The notes under the pieces: generated by a model | Databases searched by the model: none | What the model saw: only the letters and a program-made list of their open reading frames with translations | What the model was told of the DNA's origin: nothing | Shown here: positions 1 through 7,399 of the stretch, piece by piece | How positions within the stretch are numbered: the first letter of the stretch is position 1 | Layout: the number at the start of each line of letters is the position of its first letter | Position numbers and translations under genes: made by a program | Source: Rhodospirillales bacterium | GTDB lineage: Bacteria; Pseudomonadota; Alphaproteobacteria; Micavibrionales; Micavibrionaceae | Length of the DNA: 64,000 bases | Assembly (NCBI GenBank): GCA_020638295.1 | Contig: JACKIU010000003.1 | Span: 1-64,000, forward strand | Direction of reading: 5' to 3'

Positions 1-33
1 AGGCTTGAAATTCTCTGTGCGATGATTTAATAA

Positions 34-615
34 TCAAATCAAGGTGTTGCAGCGGAGACAAAGTTTTAATTTGTTCTGGCCGCACAGCCATTTTACATAC
101 GTTCGAACTTTCTCTATTCCTGCAACGACTACCGCAAAAGCCCGCAGTATGTAAGGTCTCGCGTCCTTTTTCTGTCCACCTTGGCGCGGGATATTCGCCT
201 CTATATCCGACCAAATTCTCTCTCTTCGGCCATTTTTCTCTCCAGCCTGTCCACTTCGGGCTTCTAAACAGGACAGACAAGAATGGCTGATTTCTGGTGC
301 TTTGCGATGATGCCAAAAAACGCTGGTTTGAAGTCGGTGTGCCTGTACAGCAATCTTATGAATGATCAGTTGGACAATGCGCGCTTGTTCAGCAGGAAAC
401 AGTTCTTCCCAGACAACGCCGAAGTTTTTCAGCGCCGCCGTCACATCGTGCATATTGGCTTTTTCATTCGGATGCGAGGTCAGCATTCGGTTGACCCATT
501 CCGTGCTGGTTAAAACCCGCCGCGTCTGATCGAGCACCACCTCCTCCAGCAGAGGCGCAGAGATCGTCTTGAGCGGACAAACGCTATCTCTAGAGATACG
601 GCAGGCTCGGTTTGA
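34..615 (-). pseudogene. C-terminal remnant of a large serine recombinase
   Basis: The minus-strand reading contains the segment ELFPAEQARIVQL, a hallmark near the C-terminus of large serine recombinases, preceded by CPLKTISAP and a leucine/valine-rich stretch typical of the region after the zinc ribbon. The reading is open from about 615 down, with a GTG at 540 the first conventional start. No catalytic serine domain is present, and after about residue 60 of the GTG form the similarity fades, suggesting a frameshift. It overlaps the 3' end of the next gene by a few bases. I read it as a dead fragment of a mobile element. Confidence 0.6.
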
Positions 616-623
616 TAACTTCC

Positions 624-1127
624 CTAAGAATATTTCTCGATGGCCACAGCGACAGCATCCATCAACTCCTTGGCTTTTTCGCTTTCATCCGAACGGAGTT
701 TTTCGTGCAAGGTAACAAACATGGCATCAATATGAGCCTGAACGATAATTTGATGTTCTTTTTTATGGACATCGATTTTTTCGCAGAAATCTCGTAGGGA
801 CTGTGCAAAATACTCCATCAATGTGTGATTATACATTGATGTTAAATCTTTGACATTATTCGAATAGTTGTAAATCCTGTCGAGGGCGTTTGTGCGGTTA
901 TCGCTTTTTTGAGCGCAGTAGTCTTTCCAGCTTGCCTGTAAATTTCCCAGAATTTTTTCGACTTCTTCATGGTACAGACTTTCCTTGTCGTCGATCGCTT
1001 TTTGCGCTTTTTCAATGCGTTTTTGACTAATCAGCCCTTGGCTTTTACTAAAGGCAGACAGGCCCGCTTTAGGTTTTAATTTGTTCATGCGGTGAAAAAT
1101 TTCCGCCTCTGAATCACTTTTGTTCAT
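624..1127 (-). CDS. Hypothetical alpha-helical protein paired with a response regulator
   Basis: This 167-residue protein is not one I recognise. It is highly charged and almost certainly all helical: a Lys/Glu-rich stretch at residues 30-70 looks able to form a coiled coil, and there is no signal peptide or membrane segment. Its start overlaps the stop of the upstream response-regulator gene by 14 bases, so the two are probably translationally coupled. A partner or output role for that regulator is a reasonable inference, but no catalytic motif is visible. Confidence 0.65.
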   Translation of the reverse strand: MNKSDSEAEIFHRMNKLKPKAGLSAFSKSQGLISQKRIEKAQKAIDDKESLYHEEVEKILGNLQASWKDYCAQKSDNRTNALDRIYNYSNNVKDLTSMYNHTLMEYFAQSLRDFCEKIDVHKKEHQIIVQAHIDAMFVTLHEKLRSDESEKAKELMDAVAVAIEKYS

Positions 1128-1665
1128 AATGCGCTTTCATATTTTGCGGGTTGGCTTTTCTACGGTCTTTATGGTCGAAAGGCCGATTTTTACGGCGGCG
1201 ATCCGGTCCGAAGTACGTTTTGCTTTTAACAAAAGGACGGGGATTATTGACCAGATGTTGAATGCGCCGGGCGATTTCGGACGCCGAAACCGGTTTGACA
1301 ATGATCTCATGGGCTCCCAGGTCACGGGTTTGGCTGACGAGATCGCCGGAGGTATAGGCGCTGCAAACGACAACCGGTAAAAACCTGATCGTGTCTTTTT
1401 GGCTGTTCCTGATCCATTGCAAAAGCTCGCGCCCATCCATGATGGGCATCAGCCAATCCGTGATGACGACATCAATATTGCTGCCGTTTTCGAAATTATT
1501 CAGGCTTCGTATCTGCTCTTTCGCATGAGCGCCGTTTTCAGAAACCAGAACCCGACCGACGCCTATTTCTTTGAGCACATCGGCAATGACCTGCGAAACG
1601 AAGGCATAGTCATCGACAATTAGAACGGTAAATTTTCTAAGATCCAAATGTTCGGGTTCTGACAT
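1114..1665 (-). CDS. CheY-like response regulator with basic C-terminal tail
   Basis: Residues 12-135 form a receiver domain: the acidic pair Asp18-Asp19, phospho-acceptor Asp70 in the context ITDWLMP, and the conserved Lys in IIVKPVS. There is no DNA-binding output domain. Instead the last 45 residues are very basic and contain a GPDRRRK motif seen in stand-alone receivers of alphaproteobacteria. Length is 183 residues. It overlaps the downstream helical protein gene, so the pair is likely one operon. No histidine kinase is adjacent, so the phosphodonor is unknown. Confidence 0.85.
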   Translation of the reverse strand: MSEPEHLDLRKFTVLIVDDYAFVSQVIADVLKEIGVGRVLVSENGAHAKEQIRSLNNFENGSNIDVVITDWLMPIMDGRELLQWIRNSQKDTIRFLPVVVCSAYTSGDLVSQTRDLGAHEIIVKPVSASEIARRIQHLVNNPRPFVKSKTYFGPDRRRKNRPFDHKDRRKANPQNMKAHYEQK

Positions 1666-2208
1666 GGCAATATAAGTTACGGTGAGGTCCTAAAAATGCA
1701 AAGCGACTACGGCGCTCACGAATACAGTAAAGCTCGAATTAGCCTGCTAATACTAGCGGGTTGCAGTAACGCTGCCAAGAGTGCGCTAAAGTTTTTGGGG
1801 CTGTACCAGATAACTAAAAAAAGTTACTGGTATGCGCATGAGAAAAAGCAGATTAAGTCAGGTCAAACAAGATCGTCTTTCTGATGCAGAGTATCTCATG
1901 TATTTTACTCCCCATTACCCATTGATTTTAAAAGATTCCCGCTCTTGTGCCCCAGAGGGTACTTGTGCCCCAGAGGGTACTTGTGCCCCAGAGGGTATGC
2001 GCGGGGAAAGCAAAAAAGTTGAAATTTCGAATCATTTTATATGGGATGAGCTATAGTCTTCAAATTGCTTTTCTCGTTCCATTCAAAGAACATTTTTTCA
2101 TCGATCTATACTCTGCGATCAACACGCCGGATGCAAAAATTTGACTGGCGCAGCATTGTATAAAAGCTATGAGTTTTGACCCTAGGCCCTAGGCCAGCCC
2201 CAAGAAAA
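1666..2208. other. Intergenic stretch without a convincing gene
   Basis: No open frame here looks like a conserved protein. Two structures stand out. At 1804-1832 an 11-bp stem with one bulged base encloses a loop of seven A residues. At 1944-1997 there are three perfect head-to-tail copies of an 18-bp unit. Short frames crossing the repeats merely translate them into repeated hexapeptides. Confidence 0.6.
1944..1997. repeat. Three perfect tandem copies of an 18-bp unit
   Basis: The unit CTTGTGCCCCAGAGGGTA occurs three times without change at 1944-1961, 1962-1979 and 1980-1997. The unit length is a multiple of three, so any reading through it repeats six residues. No spacer separates the copies, so it is not a CRISPR array. 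Confidence 0.95.
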
Positions 2209-2373
2209 TCAATGTCCCATCCACATCCAGAACAGCGGAATCCAGATCAGGGATGTGGTTAAAGTCCCTTTGATGGTTTGATAGGCAATCCAAGCCCAAA
2301 ACATATGCTTTCCGGGCTTCTTGAACATTGAAAAAAAGCTTTTGCGCTTATCGGTATTGGCTATGGCATCCAT
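2209..2373 (-). CDS. Small membrane protein, 54 residues
   Basis: An ATG at 2373 preceded by AAGGTG at a good distance opens a 54-residue frame ending at a TGA at 2209. The N-terminal third is polar and Lys-rich. The remainder is aromatic and hydrophobic with about eight Trp, Tyr or Phe residues and the C-terminal run PLFWMWMGH, so one or two membrane passes are likely. I do not recognise the family. It lies downstream of the Crp/Fnr gene on the same strand, and a perfect FNR-type box sits 35 bases upstream of its start. Confidence 0.6.
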   Translation of the reverse strand: MDAIANTDKRKSFFSMFKKPGKHMFWAWIAYQTIKGTLTTSLIWIPLFWMWMGH

Positions 2374-2408
2374 GAAAATCACCTTAATGCCATGCCTTAC
2401 GCTTTCAA

Positions 2409-2422
2409 TTGATATTGGTCAA
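2409..2422. promoter_or_regulatory. FNR/FixK-type box
   Basis: TTGATATTGGTCAA is a perfect TTGA-N6-TCAA match. It lies between the Crp/Fnr gene and the small membrane protein gene, both minus strand. Its centre (2415.5) is only 42 bases before the start codon of the small gene. A classical activating position (-41.5) would put the transcript start at about 2374, leaving no leader, so the box may repress here or lie within a promoter region used differently. Confidence 0.65.
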
Positions 2423-2465
2423 GTCAAAGCTTTCCTGACGCTGCCAATGCGATCGTATTTGTGAA

Positions 2466-3221
2466 CTACTTCCCCGATAGAATATCCTTGCACGGATATT
2501 CAGAAGAGCAGGCCATGCAGGAATAATCGGTAAGCTGTGATGGACTGTCAATTTCAACCGTAGAGCCTTTAATCCGAATCCCGGTTTTATCGCGCAATCT
2601 CGACAAAGCTCTCGAAAACGTTTCCGGCTGCATCCCCAACCGTGAGGCGACAAGCATCTTGTCATAGGGCAAGTGAATATGCGCTGCGCCGTCTTCACTC
2701 TGATTAAGCAACCGTAACAAAAAACAACCGATACGCTGCGAAGCGTTTTGTAATGATCGGTGTTCAATCTCCCGGTCCTGCCGTCGTCGATACCGCGCCA
2801 TCGAACACAACATGTCCAACGCCAACTTGTTATTCGCTTTAATCTCGTTTTTAAGCAGATCGATGGGCAGAGCAATAACCTGAACATCCTCAACCGCCTC
2901 TGCACTATAAGGATACATTCCGTCCTCAAAAATTGCAGTCTCTCCGAACATATGCCCGGTTGTAAAAATATCGACGACCGCCTGCGTTCCGTCCAAAGTC
3001 TCACGGTACAATTTCACCCAGCCATGGCGAATGATATAAAAGCACTCAACCCCATCGCCGTGCAAAAACACCACCTGCCCTTTTTCAAAACGCCTTTCGC
3101 GCGCGGCCTCCTGCAGGGCAGACACAAACACGCCTTCACACTGACGAAATAACGGATAGGACTGAAGATCTATTTCGACCGGCAAAGCAATCTGACTAGA
3201 AATTTTTTCTTGCATGGGCAC
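2466..3221 (-). CDS. Crp/Fnr-family transcription regulator with C-terminal Cys cluster
   Basis: The N-terminal two thirds is a cyclic-nucleotide-binding-like beta-roll (residues 25-145). A winged helix follows, with recognition helix PETFSRALSRLR. It carries the E-x-x-S-R pattern that in FNR reads TTGA half-sites, which fits the TTGA-N6-TCAA boxes close by. FNR's N-terminal iron-sulfur cysteines are absent, but the C-terminus has Cys235, Cys238 and Cys244 (numbered from the GTG start), the same C-X2-C-X5-C spacing. A second start at ATG 3215 is equally likely. An FNR box in the divergent promoter region suggests self-regulation. Role in low-oxygen control of the cbb3 genes is inferred from location. 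Confidence 0.85.
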   Translation of the reverse strand: MPMQEKISSQIALPVEIDLQSYPLFRQCEGVFVSALQEAARERRFEKGQVVFLHGDGVECFYIIRHGWVKLYRETLDGTQAVVDIFTTGHMFGETAIFEDGMYPYSAEAVEDVQVIALPIDLLKNEIKANNKLALDMLCSMARYRRRQDREIEHRSLQNASQRIGCFLLRLLNQSEDGAAHIHLPYDKMLVASRLGMQPETFSRALSRLRDKTGIRIKGSTVEIDSPSQLTDYSCMACSSEYPCKDILSGK

Positions 3222-3266
3222 CGCTTAACTTTTGTATGTGTTTTTTCGCAACAGCGATATTTTAAA

Positions 3267-3280
3267 TTGACAATAGTCAA
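3267..3280. promoter_or_regulatory. FNR/FixK-type box between regulator and cbb3 region
   Basis: TTGACAATAGTCAA matches TTGA-N6-TCAA perfectly. It sits in the divergent intergenic region between the Crp/Fnr gene and the TauE/SafE-like gene. Activation in the plus direction from position -41.5 would start transcription near 3315, just upstream of that gene and of ccoN. The same site could control the regulator gene itself. Confidence 0.8.
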
Positions 3281-3336
3281 GGCAATAACTAATTGCGTTT
3301 TTAACAATGAAAAAAGGAATTTGAAAGACTATTCTT

Positions 3337-4053
3337 GTGATAATCGTACAATGCGTACAGGATTTTAGCACCGCCTACGGACTGCCGGTGAGTCTGTTTC
3401 TTGCCGGGCTGGTTGGCGGTTTCACGCATTGTGCGGGCATGTGCTCACCGTTTGTACTCGCCCAGACCGCACAGGGAGAAACCTTTCAAAGACTGAGTTC
3501 TAAGCTTTTATTACCCTATCACCTCGGACGCATGACCACATATGTAACCCTGGCGGTAATTGTAAACGCAGTAGTTAATATGGCATTTTTATTTTCTGAT
3601 CTGAAAATCCTTCTTACCGCGCCGCTGCTGATGCTGGCGGGTACGGTTTTTTTGATCACCGCCTTTCCAAATGTCGCGAATCTTTTCCCCTGGGCCGCGC
3701 GGTTGCAGTTTGCCCCTACCTTCCGAATCATCTCCGGCACCAGCGCGAAATTCATGGCCGATCCCACGCCGCTCAAACGCTACGGCTTAGGAATATTACT
3801 TGGATTTATGCCCTGCGGTTTGGTTTTATCCGCACTGCTGGCTGCCGCAACCGCCGACACAACATTAGAAGCGGCATTTGCAATGAGCGCCTTTACTTTA
3901 GGCACGATTCCGGCTTTACTAATGATTACACTGGGCGGACAAGCCCTCAAAAATGCGTACCCGACAGCAACAAAAAGATTTTCTCAAGGAGCGATGGTTA
4001 TTAGTGGACTTTGGCTCTTTACTTTAGCCGGCATTATGATTACTGGACATTAG
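3337..4053 (+). CDS. TauE/SafE (UreH-like) family membrane transporter
   Basis: The protein has 238 residues and about six membrane segments arranged as two halves. The first half carries GGFTHCAGMC near residue 30; the second carries GFMPCGLVLS near residue 155, both typical of the UreH-like branch of the TauE/SafE family that often accompanies cbb3 oxidase genes. In such settings a role in copper supply or oxidase assembly has been proposed; the substrate cannot be read from sequence. The GTG at 3337 is the only reasonable start. It lies 22 bases before ccoN and probably shares its FNR-controlled promoter. Confidence 0.75.
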   Translation: MIIVQCVQDFSTAYGLPVSLFLAGLVGGFTHCAGMCSPFVLAQTAQGETFQRLSSKLLLPYHLGRMTTYVTLAVIVNAVVNMAFLFSDLKILLTAPLLMLAGTVFLITAFPNVANLFPWAARLQFAPTFRIISGTSAKFMADPTPLKRYGLGILLGFMPCGLVLSALLAAATADTTLEAAFAMSAFTLGTIPALLMITLGGQALKNAYPTATKRFSQGAMVISGLWLFTLAGIMITGH

Positions 4054-4075
4054 GTTTTTTAAAAAGGACGAAAAC

Positions 4076-5521
4076 ATGACCGCAACCACAACCACTGAAA
4101 AACCGAACTATAATGACGAAATCGTCAAGATGTTCACGATTGCGACCATCTTCTGGGGCGTTGTCGGCTTCGCAGCCGGCGTCTTTATCGCCAGCCAGAT
4201 GGTCTTCCCGGATCTTAACATCGAGCCTTGGCTGAACTTCGGCCGCCTGCGCCCGCTGCATACCTCCGCAGTGATCTTCGCCTTTGGCGGGAACGCGCTC
4301 TTCGCCACCAGCTACTTCGTTGTCCAGCGCACCTGCGGTGTACGGCTGTGGAGCGACATGCTGGCTAAATTCACCTTCTGGGGGTATCAGTCGGTCATCG
4401 TCTTGGCCGCTCTGGGCTATGTTCTGGGTGTTACACAAGGTAAAGAATACGCCGAACCCGAATGGTATGTCGATTTGTGGTTGACCGTCGTCTGGGTGGC
4501 ATATCTGCTGGTTTATCTCGGAACTGTGATGACCCGCAAAGTCTCACACATCTATGTCGCCAACTGGTTTTATCTGGCCTTTATCATCACCGTTGCCGTC
4601 TTGCATCTGGGCAACAATATCAGCATTCCGGTCGAACTGCTCGGCGCGAAGAGCTATTCTGCTCCTTCCGGTGTCCAAAGCGCGATGATTCAATGGTGGT
4701 ACGGCCACAATGCAGTGGGCTTCTTCCTGACCGCTGGCTTCCTCGGCATGATGTATTACTTCGTGCCGAAACAGGCTAATCGTCCGATTTACTCCTACCG
4801 CTTGTCAATCGTGCACTTCTGGTCCCTGATCTTCATCTATATCTGGGCCGGTCCGCACCATTTGCACTACACCGCTCTGCCTGACTGGGCGCAAACACTG
4901 GGCATGACCTTCTCAATCATGTTGTGGATGCCGTCCTGGGGCGGGATGATCAACGGTGTCATGACCCTGTCCGGCGCCTGGCATAAGCTGCGCGAAGACC
5001 CGGTCTTGCAATTTATGATTATCGCTCTGGCCTTCTACGGCATGAGCACCTTCGAAGGCCCGCTGATGTCTATCCGCGCCGTGAACTCTCTGTCGCACTA
5101 CACGGACTGGACTATCGGTCACGTGCACTCCGGTGCTCTGGGTTGGGTTGGCTTCATCAGTTTCGGCGCACTCTACTATCTCGTGCCGAAACTCTGGGGT
5201 CGCGAAAGACTCTACTCCACAAAACTGGTTAGTCTGCACCTGTGGATCGCCACCATCGGCATCGTCTTCTACATTGCCGCCATGTGGGTTTCCGGGATCA
5301 TGCAAGGCCTGATGTGGCGTTCATACAATGACATGGGCTTCCTCGAATATTCCTTCGTTGAAACCGTTATGGCTATGAAACCCTTCTATACAATCCGCGT
5401 TTTGGGTGGTCTTCTCTACCTGACCGGCGCACTGATCATGGTTTACAACTTCTGGAAAACCATCCGTGGAGATGTAAATGAAAAAGAACAACAACTTCTG
5501 TCGCAAGGAGCAGCAGCATGA
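4076..5521 (+). CDS. ccoN: cbb3-type cytochrome c oxidase subunit I
   Basis: This is the catalytic heme-copper subunit that reduces oxygen and pumps protons in the inner membrane. It has 481 residues and about 12 membrane helices. Metal-binding segments are visible: RPLHTSAVIF (low-spin heme His), WWYGHNAVGF, the Cu-binding GPHHLHY, and GHVHSGALGW with the remaining heme ligands. AAGGAC precedes the ATG at 4076. The stop overlaps the ccoO start by four bases. Complete and typical of alphaproteobacterial CcoN. Confidence 0.97.
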   Translation: MTATTTTEKPNYNDEIVKMFTIATIFWGVVGFAAGVFIASQMVFPDLNIEPWLNFGRLRPLHTSAVIFAFGGNALFATSYFVVQRTCGVRLWSDMLAKFTFWGYQSVIVLAALGYVLGVTQGKEYAEPEWYVDLWLTVVWVAYLLVYLGTVMTRKVSHIYVANWFYLAFIITVAVLHLGNNISIPVELLGAKSYSAPSGVQSAMIQWWYGHNAVGFFLTAGFLGMMYYFVPKQANRPIYSYRLSIVHFWSLIFIYIWAGPHHLHYTALPDWAQTLGMTFSIMLWMPSWGGMINGVMTLSGAWHKLREDPVLQFMIIALAFYGMSTFEGPLMSIRAVNSLSHYTDWTIGHVHSGALGWVGFISFGALYYLVPKLWGRERLYSTKLVSLHLWIATIGIVFYIAAMWVSGIMQGLMWRSYNDMGFLEYSFVETVMAMKPFYTIRVLGGLLYLTGALIMVYNFWKTIRGDVNEKEQQLLSQGAAA

Positions 5522-6246
5522 GCTGGAATAGCCACGAAACCCTAGAAAAGAACTCCATCCTTCTCCTCATCGCCATTATTTTGGTGGTTCTGGTCGGCGG
5601 GATTGTCGAAATCATTCCCCTTTTCCGCAAGGAAACGGTGATTGAACCGGTCGAAGGCGTGCGACCTTATACGCCGCTCGAGCTGGCGGGCTATAACATC
5701 TACATTCGTGAAGGTTGTTATAACTGCCACTCCCAACAAATTCGCCCTCTACGTGACGAGGTTGTCCGCTACGGTCATTATTCTCTGGCCGCTGAAAGCA
5801 TGTACGACCATCCGTTCCAGTGGGGGTCCAAACGGACGGGTCCCGACCTGTCCCGCGTGGGGGGGAAATACTCCGACGCCTGGCAGACCGCTCACCTGGT
5901 TGAACCGCGTGATCTGGTTCCCGAATCGATTATGCCGTCCTACGGGTTCCTCTTGCATAAAGGCGCTAAACTCCACGATCTGGATAAGCACCTGAAAACC
6001 CTGCGTCTGGTTGGCGTTCCTTATACCGATGAAATGATCGAAAACGCCGAAAAAGATGCAATGGCTCAAGCCACAGGTGAAGAGCGCACCGATATCGGCG
6101 GTCTGCAGGATCGTTACGGTGAAAGCGTCAACGCCCGCGACTTTGACGGTCAGGAAAATATGATCTCTGAAATGGATGCCTTGGTCGCCTATCTGCAGGT
6201 TCTGGGCACCATGGTCGATTTCGAGACAGTTGAGGGGGCGAAATGA
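5518..6246 (+). CDS. ccoO: cbb3-type cytochrome c oxidase subunit II (mono-heme)
   Basis: A single N-terminal membrane anchor (residues 13-35) is followed by a periplasmic cytochrome c domain. Heme is attached at Cys67, Cys70 and His71 (CYNCH), and MPSYGFLL near residue 139 supplies the likely axial Met. Length, 242 residues, is normal for CcoO. It passes electrons from CcoP to CcoN. The reading overlaps ccoN by four bases and ccoQ by four bases, so the four subunits are translated as a coupled unit. Confidence 0.97.
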   Translation: MSWNSHETLEKNSILLLIAIILVVLVGGIVEIIPLFRKETVIEPVEGVRPYTPLELAGYNIYIREGCYNCHSQQIRPLRDEVVRYGHYSLAAESMYDHPFQWGSKRTGPDLSRVGGKYSDAWQTAHLVEPRDLVPESIMPSYGFLLHKGAKLHDLDKHLKTLRLVGVPYTDEMIENAEKDAMAQATGEERTDIGGLQDRYGESVNARDFDGQENMISEMDALVAYLQVLGTMVDFETVEGAK

Positions 6247-6389
6247 TCGATTTCGTCTCTGACAATGCCGGCATGATCGGCCTGCTCTTTTTCTTTAGCT
6301 TTTTTGTCGCCGCGAGCGTGTGGACTTTTCGCCCCGGCGCCAAAGGACAATACAAAAAACACGCACACATCCCGCTTGAGGAGAATTAA
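6243..6389 (+). CDS. ccoQ: cbb3 oxidase subunit CcoQ
   Basis: A 48-residue frame opens at an ATG overlapping the ccoO stop and ends at TAA 6387-6389, two bases before ccoP. It has one membrane helix (about residues 10-28, LLFFFSFFVAA) and then a short basic tail with WTFRPGAKGQYKK, as in known CcoQ proteins. CcoQ stabilises the oxidase and helps CcoP join the complex. Size and position between ccoO and ccoP make the call secure. Confidence 0.93.
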   Translation: MIDFVSDNAGMIGLLFFFSFFVAASVWTFRPGAKGQYKKHAHIPLEEN

Positions 6390-6391
6390 AT

Positions 6392-7267
6392 ATGAGCGAC
6401 GACCATAAGAAAAAAGAAATTGATGAACTCTCCGGCGTTGAAACCACCGGTCACGAGTGGGACGGCCTGAAAGAGCTCAACAACCCGCTCCCACGGTGGT
6501 GGATTTGGGTGTTCATCATTACCTGCGTCTGGTCCTTCTGGTACTTCGTGGTTTACCCGTCATGGCCTGTTCCGGGCGGAGCGACCGAAGGTACCTCAGG
6601 CTACACCCAATATAGAGAACTGGCGATGAATCAAGCGGAAATCACCGCCCGTCAGGAAGCCTATCTTTCAAAATTCGAAGGTGCGTCCTACGAACAAATC
6701 CTCCAAGACCCCGCGCTTTATGCTTTTGCTTCTGCGGGGGGAGCGTCGGCCTTTAAAGACAACTGTGCAACCTGCCACGGCGCAGGCGGTATCGGGGCCA
6801 AAGGCTATCCCAACCTGAACGACGACGATTGGCTCTGGGGCGGCGCTCTTGAAGATATTGAGCAAACCATCACCTACGGTATCCGCGCTGACAATATCGA
6901 AAGCCGCGTCTCACAAATGCCGGCTTTCGGCGCTGACGAACTGCTTTCCCGTGAGGACATCAACGCTGTTGTCGATTACGTCCTGACCCTGTCCGGCGGT
7001 GCGTCAAAAAGCAATGTTGCCCAAGGTGAGACCATCTTCATGGAACAATGTTCCGCCTGCCATGGCGAAGACGGTAAGGGGATGCGTGACTTTGGCGCGC
7101 CGAACCTGACCGACAAAATCTGGCTCTACGGCGGTGACAAGGAAACTGTTTTTGAAACCGTCTACGCCGGTCGCGGCGGTTTGATGCCTGCCTGGGAGGG
7201 TCGTCTGGATGAAAATACCATCAAGCAACTGACGATTTATCTCCATGAACTCGGCGGCGGCGAATAA
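6392..7267 (+). CDS. ccoP: cbb3-type cytochrome c oxidase subunit III (di-heme)
   Basis: The N-terminus is the usual FixP-like cytosolic tail with HEWDGLKELNNPLPRWW, then one membrane helix (residues 36-55). Two c-type heme sites follow: Cys125-Cys128-His129 (CATCH) and Cys220-Cys223-His224 (CSACH). The axial methionines are likely in the QMPAFG and LMPAWEG segments. Length is 291 residues. It receives electrons from cytochrome c and hands them to CcoO. A strong intrinsic terminator lies 17 bases after the stop, closing the ccoNOQP unit. Confidence 0.97.
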   Translation: MSDDHKKKEIDELSGVETTGHEWDGLKELNNPLPRWWIWVFIITCVWSFWYFVVYPSWPVPGGATEGTSGYTQYRELAMNQAEITARQEAYLSKFEGASYEQILQDPALYAFASAGGASAFKDNCATCHGAGGIGAKGYPNLNDDDWLWGGALEDIEQTITYGIRADNIESRVSQMPAFGADELLSREDINAVVDYVLTLSGGASKSNVAQGETIFMEQCSACHGEDGKGMRDFGAPNLTDKIWLYGGDKETVFETVYAGRGGLMPAWEGRLDENTIKQLTIYLHELGGGE

Positions 7268-7283
7268 AAAACGAAATATGATC

Positions 7284-7320
7284 AAAAAAAGCCTTCGCCT
7301 TGAATCGAAGGCTTTTTTTT
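7284..7320 (+). terminator. Rho-independent terminator after ccoP
   Basis: The stem pairs 7284-7297 with 7306-7319, including AGCCTTCG with CGAAGGCT, around an 8-base loop. It ends in a run of eight T. The A-run on the left pairs with the T-run on the right. It separates ccoNOQP from ccoGHIS. Confidence 0.92.
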
Positions 7321-7399
7321 CACTACAAATGCGTTTATGAACACATTTATAAGTTATTACTTATAAACCCTTTGAGATCAACGAGGGAGAAATCCAGCC

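Noticed and set aside
283..513. Plus-strand small protein opposite the recombinase remnant
   Set aside because: It is the antisense of the recombinase-like reading, which carries a recognisable family motif.
1944..1997. CRISPR array
   Set aside because: The three 18-bp repeats are contiguous without spacers and there are no cas genes in the window.
7340..7395. FNR box before ccoG (TTGAGATCAA)
   Set aside because: The half-sites are separated by two bases, not six, so it does not match the FNR/FixK pattern.
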